A stretch of DNA of 64,000 bases, taken from assembly GCA_009760855.2 (NCBI GenBank), contig WPIO01000196.1, positions 182,001-246,000 on the forward strand, in the 5' to 3' direction. Below, in pieces: positions 9,537-20,584 of this stretch (position 1 is its first letter; every line of letters begins with the position of its first letter). Source of the stretch: Cristatella mucedo (taxonomy: Eukaryota; Bryozoa; Phylactolaemata; Cristatellidae). The notes beneath the pieces were generated by a model, which saw only the letters and a program-made list of their open reading frames with translations, was not told the DNA's origin and did not search any database. The position numbers and the translations under genes are program-made.

Positions 9537-11693
9537 TAGTTTTAGAGCTAATCACTCCACACAGTCAGCACTGCTTCTAGTGTACAACGACCTATTTAGA
9601 AATGCAGACTTAGGTAGAGTGTCTGCTTGTTTTGTTTGATCTTTCGGCAGCCTTTGATACTAGCGATCGCCAAGTCCTTCTTGGTCGCATCTCATTTCGC
9701 ATAGGCATCACTGGCACTGCTCTGCAGCGGTTCATGTTCTATCTCAATGGAAGACTTCAGAGTGTTGATGTGAATGGACAAAGATCATCCGAGGAGCCCC
9801 TGAAATATGGGGTACATGGCTCCGTGCTTGGTCCATTTCTTTTAATAGTTTATACTCTCCCTCTTGCCGATGTGATTGTCAAGCACAAACTAAGCCTTCA
9901 CTTCTTTTCGGGTGACACTTAGCTGTACCTTGGCTTTGATCCCTCCAGCTCTCCAGCACGTCTAATTCTCTCAACTCCTTGCTGCATGTATTGGACATCC
10001 GCACATGGACGGCAGTAATTCCTAATTTGAATGATAATACAACCAACTTATTAGTTATGGGCAAACCAAGTGTGATTCAGGAACTGAAAAGGATGACGCT
10101 CAAAATCGGCTCTGCCAGCATATCTCCTGTTGAATCTGCACGAAATCTGCGTGTCATTTTCCAAACTGACCTTTCATTGGACGACCACATCAGCTCCACA
10201 GTCAAGTCTGCCTACTTTCAGCTACATAAAATTGCTCAAATTTGGGCTTGTTTAGGCAGGGATATCGCATCTACATTGGCCCATGCATTTGTCACATCCC
10301 GCCTTGACTTCAGCTCATGCTTGCTGGCCTAACGACCTGGGCAATCAGGCGCTTACAGCTGGTGCAAACCTCTGCAGCTAAGCTTGTCTGTCGTGAGTGT
10401 CACAGTTGCCACATCAGACCACTTCTCGCCGACCTGCACTGGCTACCAGTCAAGCAACTCATTGACTTCAAAGTTTCGTCACTCACTTTCAGGTCCCTTC
10501 ATTACTGTAGCCGAGTTCCAAGGGCCAGAGGCTATTTCTCGCCCCACGCCGCTGAGCTATTGTAAGACGAGCGGCCGTCAGGTTAAACCTCTTTATAATA
10601 TCGCATGTGCCAATAACATAAAGGGAACTAAAAAAGATCTACAGGGAGGGTCCTAAACAAAGTAAACTATAGGTGCGAAAGGCGCCGCCGAAAGCGTGTT
10701 AGTCGGTCAGTCGGCTTCCGCGGTCCCACCGTTGTACCAAGTCACCGTCGTTCAAGAGTACGAGCTTACGCCGTCAAAGATCCGGCTTTCTGAATAACTG
10801 CTTGGATAGTCGGAGTCGACGACCAGTCGACAGTCGAGAGCTTCCGCCGAAAGACGCCGACTCACGGGGGGGGGTGGCACGAACAGGATACACGGGGAAC
10901 TCGGAATATACAAGTCACAAAAGCAAGCGTCCAGCTCCGCTCGGGCCTTGGGCACTCGTTGCCTTGTGTGCGTGGCCGCATCGCCGGAGCACGCTCGCAC
11001 CCATCCAGGTGCATAACTCGGCGAAACCGGGAGCGTCCATCACCACGACTTAGTCGGCTAACTTCTGTTACCCAAGAGCCCCGGTGACCTCTCGTCACAG
11101 CACATACGGCCATGCCGATTTATCAGACACCGGCCTAGCCGGTGACCCTTACCACATTACAGCCGTCCCGTCCCAGCCAACTGAACCTAGCCTAGGTACA
11201 ATTCTTTGGCTCCAGCCTACCTATCAGATCTACTCCCCCACCAGGCTAAGCATCGTACCACCCACTTTTCGGAATCTAACTGTTTCACTGTGCCTCGCAC
11301 AAACCTTTAATCCTTTCGAGACCGTGCCTTTAGTTCGTACGCCCCCAAAGCCTGGACCTCACTCCCAACCTGCGTCACGACATCTCAAGATCCTGAATTG
11401 TCCACATTTAAAAAGAGACTAAAAATGCATCTATTTGCGACCATTTGGTGGTTCACTATGATTCGTCCTTAATGTGCCTATGCGTGCTGACACTGTGGCA
11501 TGCTGCCACTAACCACACTTGCATGCTGATTCTGTGCATTTCACCCCTAACCATGTTATTCTTGTTGTTTATTGAGCACGCTACCACTAACCATTCGATC
11601 GTGCTTCCTTTGCAGCCATCGTAAAGCGCCGAGAAACAGATTGAGTTCTCTGAGGGCACTCTGTCAAATGTATTATTATTATTATAGGATGGG
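9537..11693 (+). mobile_element. LINE-A copy with RT fragment, interrupted by LTR-like copy 1
   Basis: From an RT segment (FDLSAAFDTSDRQ, LNGRLQSVDVNGQRSS) through LRVIFQTDLSLDDHISSTVK to the C-terminal region. It is broken at 10505/11201 by the LTR-like element and ends with hairpin and (ATT)n. Stops and frameshifts make it inactive. The family resembles L2/CR1-type non-LTR retrotransposons. Confidence 0.9.
10506..11200. mobile_element. LTR-like element, copy 1 (695 bp), inside a LINE-A copy
   Basis: It starts TGTAGCC and ends GGTACA, with TATA-like CTTTATAATAT about 80 bases in. The surrounding LINE-A copy stops at 10505 and resumes at 11201 in the right place. The flanks are ATT(a)C and ATTC, which fits a 4-bp ATTC target duplication with one inserted base. 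The inside shares long stretches with 4425-5158 and 24939-25466. No proteins are present, so it is either a solo LTR or a small TGTA...TACA-ended DNA element. Confidence 0.65.
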
Positions 11694-11699
11694 AGTCCT

Positions 11700-13007
11700 G
11701 AATAAAAAGAATTGCAGTAATCTGCACGCGATATCACAGTCGTGTGAACGAGTTTGGGGACCAGCTCCCTTCTAAGCAGGCTCCTAAGTATTAGGAGCTC
11801 CTCCTAAGTATTTTAGCTTTAATGTCCCTTAGCTACAAGCAGGCCCGCCTTACCCAGGAGGAAATGCGCTCAGGCAAGTCGTTTTGAAATAGCAAGCCCA
11901 GACCACGGGCATACTTTATTGGAGTTATGCTAGACACACAAATCTCGAGCGGTGAGATCTTACAGCATAAGGGAGACTCTAGGTTTGCCCTGAACTATTC
12001 GGTTGGTCTTATCGTCAAATTTTCAGCCATCCAAGCAATACTGTCGACGGCAAAAAATTTCGATGCGGGCTTTTGGGGAACTAAATCGGTTGTATGTGGA
12101 ACAGGGCTTGCAAGGGCCGAAAGCTAGTTCTGAGTATCTTCGGCAATGAAATGAAAGCCAAGATTGCGTTTCACTTTGATTTCCGCGAGATGGCGGATAT
12201 ACGGTGCAAAAAGACGGGATGTCTAAGACGGAACCCCGAGGTACCCCACACTTTAATTGCTCCGAGCGTGACCGACGTCATTTGACCTTGACCGTTTGAA
12301 ATCTTTCACTGGGGTAGGTTTTTAAGAATCGCTGATCAATAAATTGGATGTCACACCTGAGAAAGCAATACACAAAACGAGCAGAGAAAATAGGTCGATT
12401 TAAAGGGAAGGTTTTGGCAGGAGCTAAACCTCTTCCTTTGTTTTCGTATATCAATCGTCACTCTCGCCACTAATGCTGCTGGCGGTTTCCAATGCAAAAT
12501 GCTAACAGGGGGTGTGACCCTCTTGTGCTTCAATCAGTTTAGTCAGCCAATGCTGACGAACTACGAAATACTACGAAATGCAGCTAAAATTGGCGAGGCA
12601 TATGATTGGCCAGTCTATTGGCCAATCAGTGTATCCAGTTCTTACGGGTCGACGGTGCCCAACGAACGTATGTTAACATGCATTTGCTTGACATCCATTG
12701 TCACTGCCGTTGCATTTGACGGTTGGTGGACTGATCTCGAGCCCTTTAGAACATGAGGAAAAGCGCCCGAATGGAGATCGAGCTCTCTTAGAGTCTGTAC
12801 TAATAAAAGTATGTATTTGTCAGCGAGGCAGACACCGTAAAAGAAGTAGTGTCACTATCTTTAAATGCAACTGGCTTCCGGACTGAATGTGCTAATTGAA
12901 ATGCATACCAAGGAAAATTCTTTAACTTTCCAAAACAGTTCGAAGAAGTTCAAGAGAAACGATAGAGTAGTCGGCAAAGTAGGTACTTATGACCCGGTCT
13001 GGAATGC
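11700..13007. other. Runx upstream region, unannotated
   Basis: Apart from a SINE-A tail at 12735, no repeat or gene is recognised. An upstream Runx exon and promoter would be expected here or at 13160-13793, but I cannot place them. Confidence 0.4.
12735..12815 (+). mobile_element. SINE-A tail fragment
   Basis: AAAGCGCCCGAATGGAGATC then GAGCTCTCTTAGAG matches the tail without the tRNA head. Confidence 0.5.
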
Positions 13008-13160
13008 CGAGCTGGATTGGTCCAGCGGTTAAGGTACTCGCCCCGGCCAAGATCTTGCTGAGGTCGTGGGCTCGAGCCCCGAGGCATATGTAAAGCGCCT
13101 GAATAGAGATTAATTTCTCTTGGGGTGCTATACAAATGAATTATATTTATTTATATTTAT
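13008..13160 (+). mobile_element. SINE-A upstream of Runx exon A
   Basis: ATTGGTCCAGCGGTTAAGGT, GTCGTGGGCTCGAGCCCCG and the LINE-A-like tail. The most complete plus-strand copy. Confidence 0.9.
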
Positions 13161-13796
13161 GGTTATTGGTGTAGATATGGGAGTTTTCCTGGTACAATGT
13201 TTCTTTCTGTCACCTCCCTGGAGCTCATTTTCGTAAAAGCCTTAGCAAGCACTATACATTGTAGCTACGAAGTAACAGTGATTCAAGTTGTAAAGGTCGT
13301 GATTAGTTGCATGAACTGCGGCTGATATCTTTTTAATGATTATTTTACGTGATCTAATGGAGTTCTAGCGTCCGATCTAGGCTAGACAGCAGTCCTTAGC
13401 CGTTTGCATGTGTTATTCCGAGCCAATGACAATTTTGTATCGGTTAACACTGACTTGGAAACCCCACGAATCCTTGATGAAGAGTGATTGGAAAATTTCT
13501 TCTACTAACTCGAGCATTCAAAACTAATGGTTTGGTCACAGTGAGCCAGTGAAACGAATGTCAATTTACGTGGGCTGATTCCTCATACTAATTAAGCATC
13601 ATATTGAAGTAAGCAAATTGTGAAAGCGATAGCTATACGCACTCTACGTTCATTTGGCTTGTGGGGCCGCAATAATGTCGCTCTTTTAGACCAAAAATGC
13701 ATTTGTGATTCCACTATATCTGTTGTAAGCTAGAAAAAATGCCAACACAGAGGTTCAGGCATGCAATGACCTGTAGTGTGCTTTCTTTTGCAGCAA

Positions 13797-14139
13797 ATGG
13801 CAGACGGGCTGAACGTGAATGCAGAAATACCTACCAAGCAATGTGACGAAAGTTTTCAAAAGCGCTTACAAAAGTTCACGGGAAACAGTGAAGTTATTGA
13901 CTTGGCCTGTACTGATGACCCTTACATCAAGTGCAGCCGTTTGCCACTGCATCATAGCACGAAGAAGTGGCTGAATGTCTATGTCGTGGCTGACTGCGAT
14001 ATCTCAGATGAGACTGTCGTTACTATTAAAGCTGCTAATAATGACGTCCCAGAGGCTGTCATGAGAAATAACGTTGCAAAAATGCAGTCAGGAGTCGCCG
14101 AGTTTAAAGGGTTGAACTTCCATAGCCGCAGTGGGAGAG
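13797..14139 (+). CDS. Runx: Runx coding exon A (N-terminus and first half of Runt domain)
   Basis: The exon itself probably starts at 13794, after TTTTGCAG. It codes residues 1-114 plus one base and ends before GTAAGT at 14140. It carries the Runt N-terminal half through SRSGR. If an upstream coding exon exists, it must enter in phase 0 through the CAA codon at 13794. Confidence 0.85.
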
Positions 14140-16382
14140 GTAAGTCAGCGCACTTGCAACTTGCTCCCTGAAAGACCATAACTGATCCTTAAAAATATCA
14201 TTGCAATTTAAGGAAAGTAGTTGTCTCCTAGCCTTCCACCTTGTATACAACTTTTCATTTTACTTCAAAGCGAGGGTTTGTTAAGGTTGATTAGCCATAG
14301 ATAAGTTTTTCTCTATGCGTTCGAACCTCACAATCTAAAAAGATCTTGCTAGGTTCTTAAGTCGAAGCATAAAGCAGCAGCTACTCCAAACTCCATTTCG
14401 TTTATTTCAACCGCAATTAGACAAAGTTAATTTTATTTTTAAAATCAGTGAATAATAGACATGCCGCTGTGTTCATTTTTCTTTCATATGGTCCGATGTG
14501 AACTAATTTTAAGCAGTTCCAAGTAACGCTGCCAACGCATAAAAGCAAGATGGTAGCCACCTGCTTCCACTGGTCACTGGTCAGTTACTCTGGAAATCAT
14601 ACGAGAGCTATTTGGACGGGTTGCCTGTGCCTCACCGGCAATACTTTGACTGCTGAACAATTAAAGAGCCTCGTTTAGTCGTGGGGCGGAATTTGCTATT
14701 CTTTATATTTATTTCTTACATTTGTGTGTTGCCTGGCGATCTTAAATGCATTGACCTGGCGATGGATAGCATTATGCCGTCCCGCGGAGGGGAAGGTCTG
14801 TGTTGTTGGTTTGTAGAGATATAGGCGGGATTCACTTTTAACCCTGTGTTTCGAATGGCATGGCTAAACCTTGACGTTTTCCCGAGCCAGGTATTCTCAG
14901 CTGAGGGGCACGATCCATTTTCCGGAGGTGAGGGAGGTGCTGCCCGGTTTACAAGGGGTTTACAGTATCGGCCTCCTTATGTCATTGCATATACCCACAC
15001 AAGTTCGCAATTATGTTGTGTACATGACTCTTAATGCAATCGTTTGCTTTGATGACATGAGTAGTACACTTGCTTTGCTATTGCTGGAAGGATCGAGTGA
15101 AACAGTCCAGCCAACGATGGCTTGATTTGCTCTTCGCCTTCTCATCACTTCCCACGTTAGACTGAAGAAATCCTGACTTGCTTAACTTTTAACATAATCT
15201 TGGTACCTGATGTGAAAGCCTAGAGTTCATAAATTCCGTGCCCCGTTGTTGTATGTGACGATTCTTTGGACGTTTACGTGACATTTATGTCGAGCTGTGG
15301 CACTTTTGTCTGTTTGCATCCGTCAGTGGAGGGACTCGATAGTAAAGATGAGACAGTGTTATACCTGGTCTTGACTCATCTGCTGATGTTTGCACTTGGT
15401 ACGTTTGTCAAAAGGTTGCTAGATAGCGAGCATTTCAAGCAGCACCGTGAGCAGTAGATTTTTTGCAGGTAGCCCCTTTCGTGTGACAATTTGTTTTGAC
15501 ACTGCCACGCCCAAGAATGTCATCTATGAGCATGATGTAAAAGTGACCCGAGATGGACCAAAGAACAGGCTGAAAAGCGGTGAGTCATACCTTAAACGCC
15601 ATTCTTAATTCAACGTGGAATACTAATAATGATAATAATACTAATAATACATTTGTATAGCGCTCACAGAAAACGGAGTCTCTTTCTAGGCACTCTACAT
15701 GTGCTGCACAGGAAGCATAATCGAACGATCAGTGGTAGCATGCACAAATATGTCAACAAGCCCAGCTTGGCTAGGGCGACATGCACAATATGGACGTGTA
15801 AAAGTGGTTAGTGGCAGCATACACAGTGTCAACACAGAAAGAATAAATCAAACCACACGGACCCATCAAATGTTTGTCTATTGTTCAGTTGCTCGTGTGT
15901 TCGCCTGCTTGCAGATGCAAGCCTTACCCTGCTCCCTCGGCAGCATGTCGGCAGCTCGGCAGCTTGATGTGCTTATGCGTGCTGACACTGTGCATGCTGC
16001 CGCTAACCACATTTTCATGCTGACCCTCTGCATGTCACCCCTAACCATATTATTCATTCAAGCATGATTTAGCTTACCATTCAATTGCATTTCACTTTAC
16101 AGCAAATGTAAAGCGCCTAGAGAGAGATTAAGTTCTCTGAGGGCGCTTTATCAAGTGAATTATTATTATTATTATTATTAAATGCTGTCAAAAACAAGTG
16201 TGCTGATTTGGGCCTAGATAATAGGAGCACTCCTAAATGACTGAAAAAATATTAGCGATATAAATATATATATATTTATTTTTATATATATGTATATATA
16301 TATGTATATATTTATATCGCAATATTATATATATATATAAGTATTATAATATAGTAATTATATATATTATAGTAATTAGTAG

Positions 16383-16451
<69 letters not shown>

Positions 16452-19400
16452 TCCTTTTTCTACCAAGTGGGTATGTGTGTAAATATACAGCATAGAAGTG
16501 AAAGCCTAGATTGAGCTTGGCAATCACATCGGAAAGAGGGAGAGTATACATCGTGAAAAGAACCGGACCTAGCACGGAGCCCTGAGGTACCCCATATTTC
16601 AGAGGTACCTCGGATGATCTTTGTCCATTCACGTCAAAATTCTGGAGTCTCCCACTGAGATAGGACCTGAACCACTGCAGAGAAGTGCCAGTGATGCCCA
16701 GGCGAGATGAGAGGCGCGCTAGAAGAACTTTGTGATCGATGGTATCAAAAGCTGCCGAAAGATCAAGCAAAACAAGCAGAGACACTCTACCCATGTCTGC
16801 ATTCCTAAGTAGGTCGTTGTATACCCGAAGCAATGCTGACTCTGTGGAGTGATTAGCTCTAAAGCCAGACTGGAACTTACTAGCAAGGTGTGACGTTTCG
16901 ATATACGAGTTCAGCTGGTCCGCCACGACCCGTTCGAGTGTCTTTGATAGGAAAGGTTCGAAGGGAGACTTAGCGGTAGTGAATCTATGCTAGGTTATCA
17001 TATTTCTATTGTGAATGGTCTACCGAAAAAGTCACTAGGCCATTGCAGCTGGTAATCAATAGGTCCTATACCTATACCTAGACCTACACTTATATGGCCT
17101 AGACCTATATAGCCTGCCCTAGACCTATATGGCCAGCTATGGCTTGGCTCCTTTATAACTAGCTGAGCTGCTGACACATTTCAGTCTGCTACGCTCTCAG
17201 GTTCTCTACGGATGGACTATACATTAGCTGTTCTATTCATCAGCTTAAAGACCATTGGCAACAGAAGCTTTAGCTCTGCAGGTTCTAGATTTTGGAACTT
17301 AATTCCGTAATTATTACACGAGGACATTATTTAAGTTTCTCTACCCTATGCCCCAATGCAGTCGGTGCACATTAAAATAAATATAATTCATTTGTATAGC
17401 GCCCACGAGAAATTAATCTCTATTCAGGCGCTTCACATTTGCCGTAGGGCTTGAGCTCACGACCTCAGCCAGACCTTAGTCGGGGCGAGCACCTTAACCG
17501 CTAGACCAAACCAGCTACGTATAATTATTGGCAATATTAGCGAACCAACATATTCACTACATACCAAATGCTCTTTCTCGTATTTCTACCAAGCCAGGAT
17601 CAAGTAAATAATACATTTGTAAAACAACCTCGGAGAATAGGTTGGCTCAGTGGTTAAGGTGCTCGATCCGACTGAGGTCAAGGAGAACGTATTTGACGAC
17701 CGGGGTCATGGGCTCGAGCCCCGTGGCCTATGTGGAGTGCCTGAATAGAGGTTCAGTCTTTTATGGCACTACACAAATGACGTATTATTTATTATTACAC
17801 TCTATTTCTAGGCACTTTACATACGGTATAAAGGAAGCTTGATAAAATGCTTTTGGTGTTAACGTCGATATGTCAAGCAGCATAAAATGGTCAGAGTAGA
17901 CATGCACAGTGTCTACATGCAAATATATTTAATGCCAGCATGCATCACACACGTGAGTTCACTAAATATTGATCGCAAAAATTAACCTAAAGTTGTTAGA
18001 ACCATATGCATTTTAGATTCTTTTAAATGTCTTTAATTCAGAGAATGTCTTGATCGATTTGGGATTGAGTTCCACACTTTGGGAGTATACGAACTAAAGG
18101 CTCAATGTCCATATAATTCGATGTTCGCTCGAAGCACAAAGTGATTTGATTCAGAAGATTTGGTGGCCCATTGCCTAGCTTGGTGGGGGGTAGTTCTGAT
18201 AGATAAGCTGGAGCCAGAGAATGAAGGAACCTAAAAATGAGTGACAGAAATTTAAAGTCGATACACTGCTTGATTGAAAGCCAGTGCAAGTCGGTGAGAA
18301 GTTCAATGGTATAGCGACGGCTATACAGGCTACGGTCCAACTGTAAGTATCTCATCTCACCGGCCTGCAGACCAGCATGCAGTTAGTTACAAATTTCGAG
18401 ACAGGATGTCGCAAATGCATGGACCGATTTGGATGTAGTCTCCTTGTCAAAGTAGACCGGATTTTTAGCAAATCTAAGTAGCTGAAGGCTTTCTGAGTTG
18501 ACTGCGGAACTGGTATGATCGTTGAGGTGAAGGTCACCTTGAAATAGAACACCTATATTTTTGTGCGCCGATGCTACAGGTTATATGCCGACACAGTCGA
18601 TTGTGAGCGTGAAGATGTCCAATTTTTGAGTCACACTTGGTTCGCCCATAACGAGTAAATTGGTTTAGCGTCATTCAAGTTGATAAAGTTTGCCGCCATG
18701 CATGTGAGAATCGCAGCAATCCGTGCAGCAAGGGAATTAAGGGAACTTGACGTGCTGGAAGGCTGGGAGGGATCAAGGCAAATGTACAGCTGTGTCTCAT
18801 CTGCATAGCCGTGAAAGCCCAGATTGTGCTGATGGCGATCATAATAGGTACGAACGATCGCATCTCACAGCGAGGTTACTAACAGTCGGCTGCAGCTACG
18901 GCTGCAGCCGACTTGGTGGCGTTCGGCATGGAAGCGTGGGCGCAGGACAACGGGTTGAGGCGCCAACCATTTAGCTGACCACAGGCACGTATTCTCCTAA
19001 GCGCTACGGTCAACAAACGTGACAGGTATGTTTTAAATAGGTCTTAGCTGTATCAGTTTCCGCATACACATGTTCGCAAGAGCTGATTTTCCGATGGGAA
19101 TTCTCCAGCGGACATGAAACTCTAGTATTGCTGTGTGTCTGGAGGCGAGAATGAACGATCGGTTAATTTGTGTCTGGTCACGAGTTTGCCTGTATTCTCC
19201 GAAGATAAACGTCTGCATAACTGAGAGTTCGTTATGTTGGCTCAATTCATCGGATGACTTTTCTTTGAGCTAACATTCATGTGCGAAGCAAAGATTAGCG
19301 CGAGGGCATGAAGTAACCGTTCATGTTTCAGCTGCTCCTGAGCTTGTATCTCAACTGGTTACCGACAAATCAACTTCAAGTAGTTCGATCCAGCATATAA

Positions 19401-19998
19401 AATTGAAAAATATTTGTAAGGGACACGCGAATGACAGTGGTGAAGGCGACAAAGAGAAAAGTGAAAGCGACGACTTTGAAAAAGGCAAAGAAGGAGAAAC
19501 AATTTCGAAACTTCGAAGTCAATTTGCTACAACCAGATCAAGGTGAGTGAGCGATCTACCTTGCCACAGTCACTGTCTCAGACTTTGGCGAATAAAGTAT
19601 TTGAGCTATTCATTCATGTTTTTAGGAGTGAGCTCGAGAGAGCAAAGACAGCATGGCCGATGGCTCGTCGAAGCCAAGACGATGCAGAGTCCGGCCGGTC
19701 ATCGGTGGCTCAGAGGCTAGCCGACAGCTATTTCGAAGATCAGGAATTCGCACACGATTATCCACCCGGCTCTATTGTAACTTACCTTGGGTATGGGACA
19801 CAAGATGGGCTGATGTTCCATAAGTCCATCAGCGATGGCTTACTCAGTGGAGAGCTCGGGTTGGCAATATCTGCCCTGCCACCGCCTGCCGGTACTTCCA
19901 CTGGTACTGCACCTTCACCTTCACCTTCACCTGGCCTTGAGCAGTTACCTACAGCTTTTCTTCTTCACGCTGTGCCGATTGAAAAGAAGGAAAATTAA
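13797..19998 (+). CDS. Runx: Runt-domain transcription factor (Runx family), 4 coding exons
   Basis: Runx proteins bind TGYGGT-type DNA in the nucleus, usually with CBF-beta. Joining 13797-14139, 15469-15579, 19332-19542 and 19626-19998 gives 345 aa, with phases 1, 1 and 2 matching at every junction. The Runt domain spans about residues 36-149. Visible landmarks are DETVVTI (71-77), MRNNVAKM (89-96), VAEFKGLNF (100-108), SRSGRG (110-115), and a C-terminal VTRDGPKNR (140-148) corresponding to the vertebrate VDGPREPR region. The intron after SGRG falls where Runx genes commonly split. Residues 152-221 are acidic and low-complexity. The C-terminus has a PSPSPSP stretch and ends EKKEN with no visible WRPY Groucho-binding motif. 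The GRGKS lysine of other Runx proteins is serine here. The ATG lies three bases after a perfect acceptor, so a 5' UTR exon, or more coding sequence upstream, is likely. The protein is divergent, but the domain call is firm. Confidence 0.85.
14140..15468 (+). other. Runx intron A-B
   Basis: It runs from GTAAGT to TTTTGCAG. I see no repeat or other gene in it. Short open stretches around 14846-15125 and 15266-15457 have no recognised family and are probably chance. Confidence 0.7.
15469..15579 (+). CDS. Runx: Runx coding exon B (C-terminal half of Runt domain)
   Basis: The exon lies between TTTTGCAG and GTGAGT and is 111 bases long. It completes the split glycine of SGRG and codes PFRVTICFDTATPKN followed by DVKVTRDGPK. 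This aligns with the vertebrate FTLTITVFTNPP...VDGPREPR strand-loop segment that closes the Runt domain. Confidence 0.88.
15620..15855 (-). mobile_element. LINE-A 3' tail, minus strand
   Basis: The reverse-strand hairpin and the block complementary to GCATGCTGCCACTAACCACA are recognisable. It lies just downstream of Runx exon B. Confidence 0.8.
15963..16190 (+). mobile_element. LINE-A 3' tail
   Basis: The full terminal untranslated block, hairpin and (ATT)n. It faces the minus-strand tail at 15620. Confidence 0.92.
16260..16448. repeat. (TA)n-rich microsatellite block
   Basis: Imperfect AT repeats, then about 30 perfect TA units abutting the minus-strand LINE-A copy in the Runx intron. Confidence 0.93.
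16465..16985 (-). mobile_element. LINE-A reverse transcriptase fragment
   Basis: The open minus-strand frame reads QSGFRANHSTESALLRVYND, then LLDLSAAFDTIDHKVLL and KYGVPQGSVLGPVLF. These are RT palm motifs typical of L2/CR1 elements. The FYADD catalytic motif region is degraded (FYAVYLH) and runs into (TA)n. Confidence 0.93.
17000..17360 (+). mobile_element. LINE-B fragment (C-terminal coding remnant)
   Basis: It matches 32240-32540: a TACCGAAAAAGTCACTAGGC start and CTTAAAGACCATTGGCAACA, the segment that encodes the LKTVGDRSF-type motif. No tail. Confidence 0.65.
17375..17516 (-). mobile_element. SINE-A, minus strand
   Basis: Tail TTCATTTGTATAGCGCCCAC, reversed box B region, reversed box A CTTAACCGCTAGACCAAACC. 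Confidence 0.88.
17640..17800 (+). mobile_element. SINE-A
   Basis: GGTTGGCTCAGTGGTTAAGG, GGGCTCGAGCCCCGTGGCC, tail GTGCCTGAATAGAGGTTCAG. It lies head to head with the minus copy at 17375. Confidence 0.85.
17790..18845 (-). mobile_element. LINE-A 3' half, minus strand, diverged
   Basis: From the tail at 17800 to the segment after RT near 18840. LTDLHWLSIKQCIDFKFLSL and LAPAYLSELPP are visible. It is older than the copy at 36998. Confidence 0.85.
19332..19542 (+). CDS. Runx: Runx coding exon C (acidic linker)
   Basis: It lies between TGTTTCAG and GTGAGT. It is entered in the phase left by exon B (G+CT) and is open for 211 bases. It codes a Ser/Lys-rich then Glu/Asp/Lys-rich linker containing GEGDKEKSESDDF. 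No domain is recognised. Support comes from exact phase agreement on both sides. Confidence 0.72.
19626..19998 (+). CDS. Runx: Runx terminal coding exon D
   Basis: It follows an 83-base intron (19543-19625) ending TTTTTAG and opens by completing the split arginine. It codes about 124 residues, including the aromatic patch ADSYFEDQEFAHDYPPG and a Pro/Ser/Thr-rich tail, then TAA at 19996. The WRPY peptide expected at the end of most Runx proteins is absent. An alternative last exon carrying it cannot be excluded. Confidence 0.7.
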
Positions 19999-20210
19999 AA
20001 ATATTAAAAAGAAAACTAAAATAAACAACAGCCAGCCAGCGCAGCCTTCCGACCTCATACTGAGTACGAGCAGGGCAATTCGACGTACGAATGGGACGCC
20101 TAATTCGGCCAAACGGAAATTACTTCATATTGAAAATAGGCAATGCTGACCTATGCATTATATAGCACTAAGTGACCGGGTCGACGTGATTATATACTTG
20201 TTGTCGTTTT

Positions 20211-20216
20211 AATAAA
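20211..20216 (+). promoter_or_regulatory. polyadenylation signal of Runx gene
   Basis: AATAAA lies 213 bases after the Runx stop codon on the same strand in AT-rich DNA, the expected place for the 3' end of the terminal exon. Confidence 0.55.
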
Positions 20217-20584
20217 ACTGCCTTAGATATATTACCTCCATACTGTAATGCGATGTAAGACTGACAGCAGTCTTTCTACACTAGTGCCTCCAGGTTACTA
20301 GATCACTTCTAATTTGAAAACTGTGTCCAAGTGACCAAAAAATAATCTGAGCCAGAGTATGCAGCAGTTAAAGGATAAGCATTTCATGTTGGTTTCGAAT
20401 TATGTTTATTTATACTGGCTGTCAGCTGTATTCTGGGCCTCTTGGAAAGCGTTCAGCGGCCAACCCAAACAAAAAAGCAAAACTGAGAGCTCGCGTTATG
20501 TTGAGCTTGCTCAGTGGGTGAATTGAATTTGTACCGAGCTGACGCCGTTCTACTATACTTTACTATCCCAATAACAACAAGAGT

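Larger units (their letters stand above)
15580..19331 (+). other. Runx intron B-C, largely retrotransposon-filled
   Basis: This 3.75-kb intron starts GTGAGT and ends TTTCAG. It holds at least four LINE-A pieces in both orientations, two SINE-A copies, one LINE-B piece and a long (TA)n tract, all listed separately. Confidence 0.7.
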
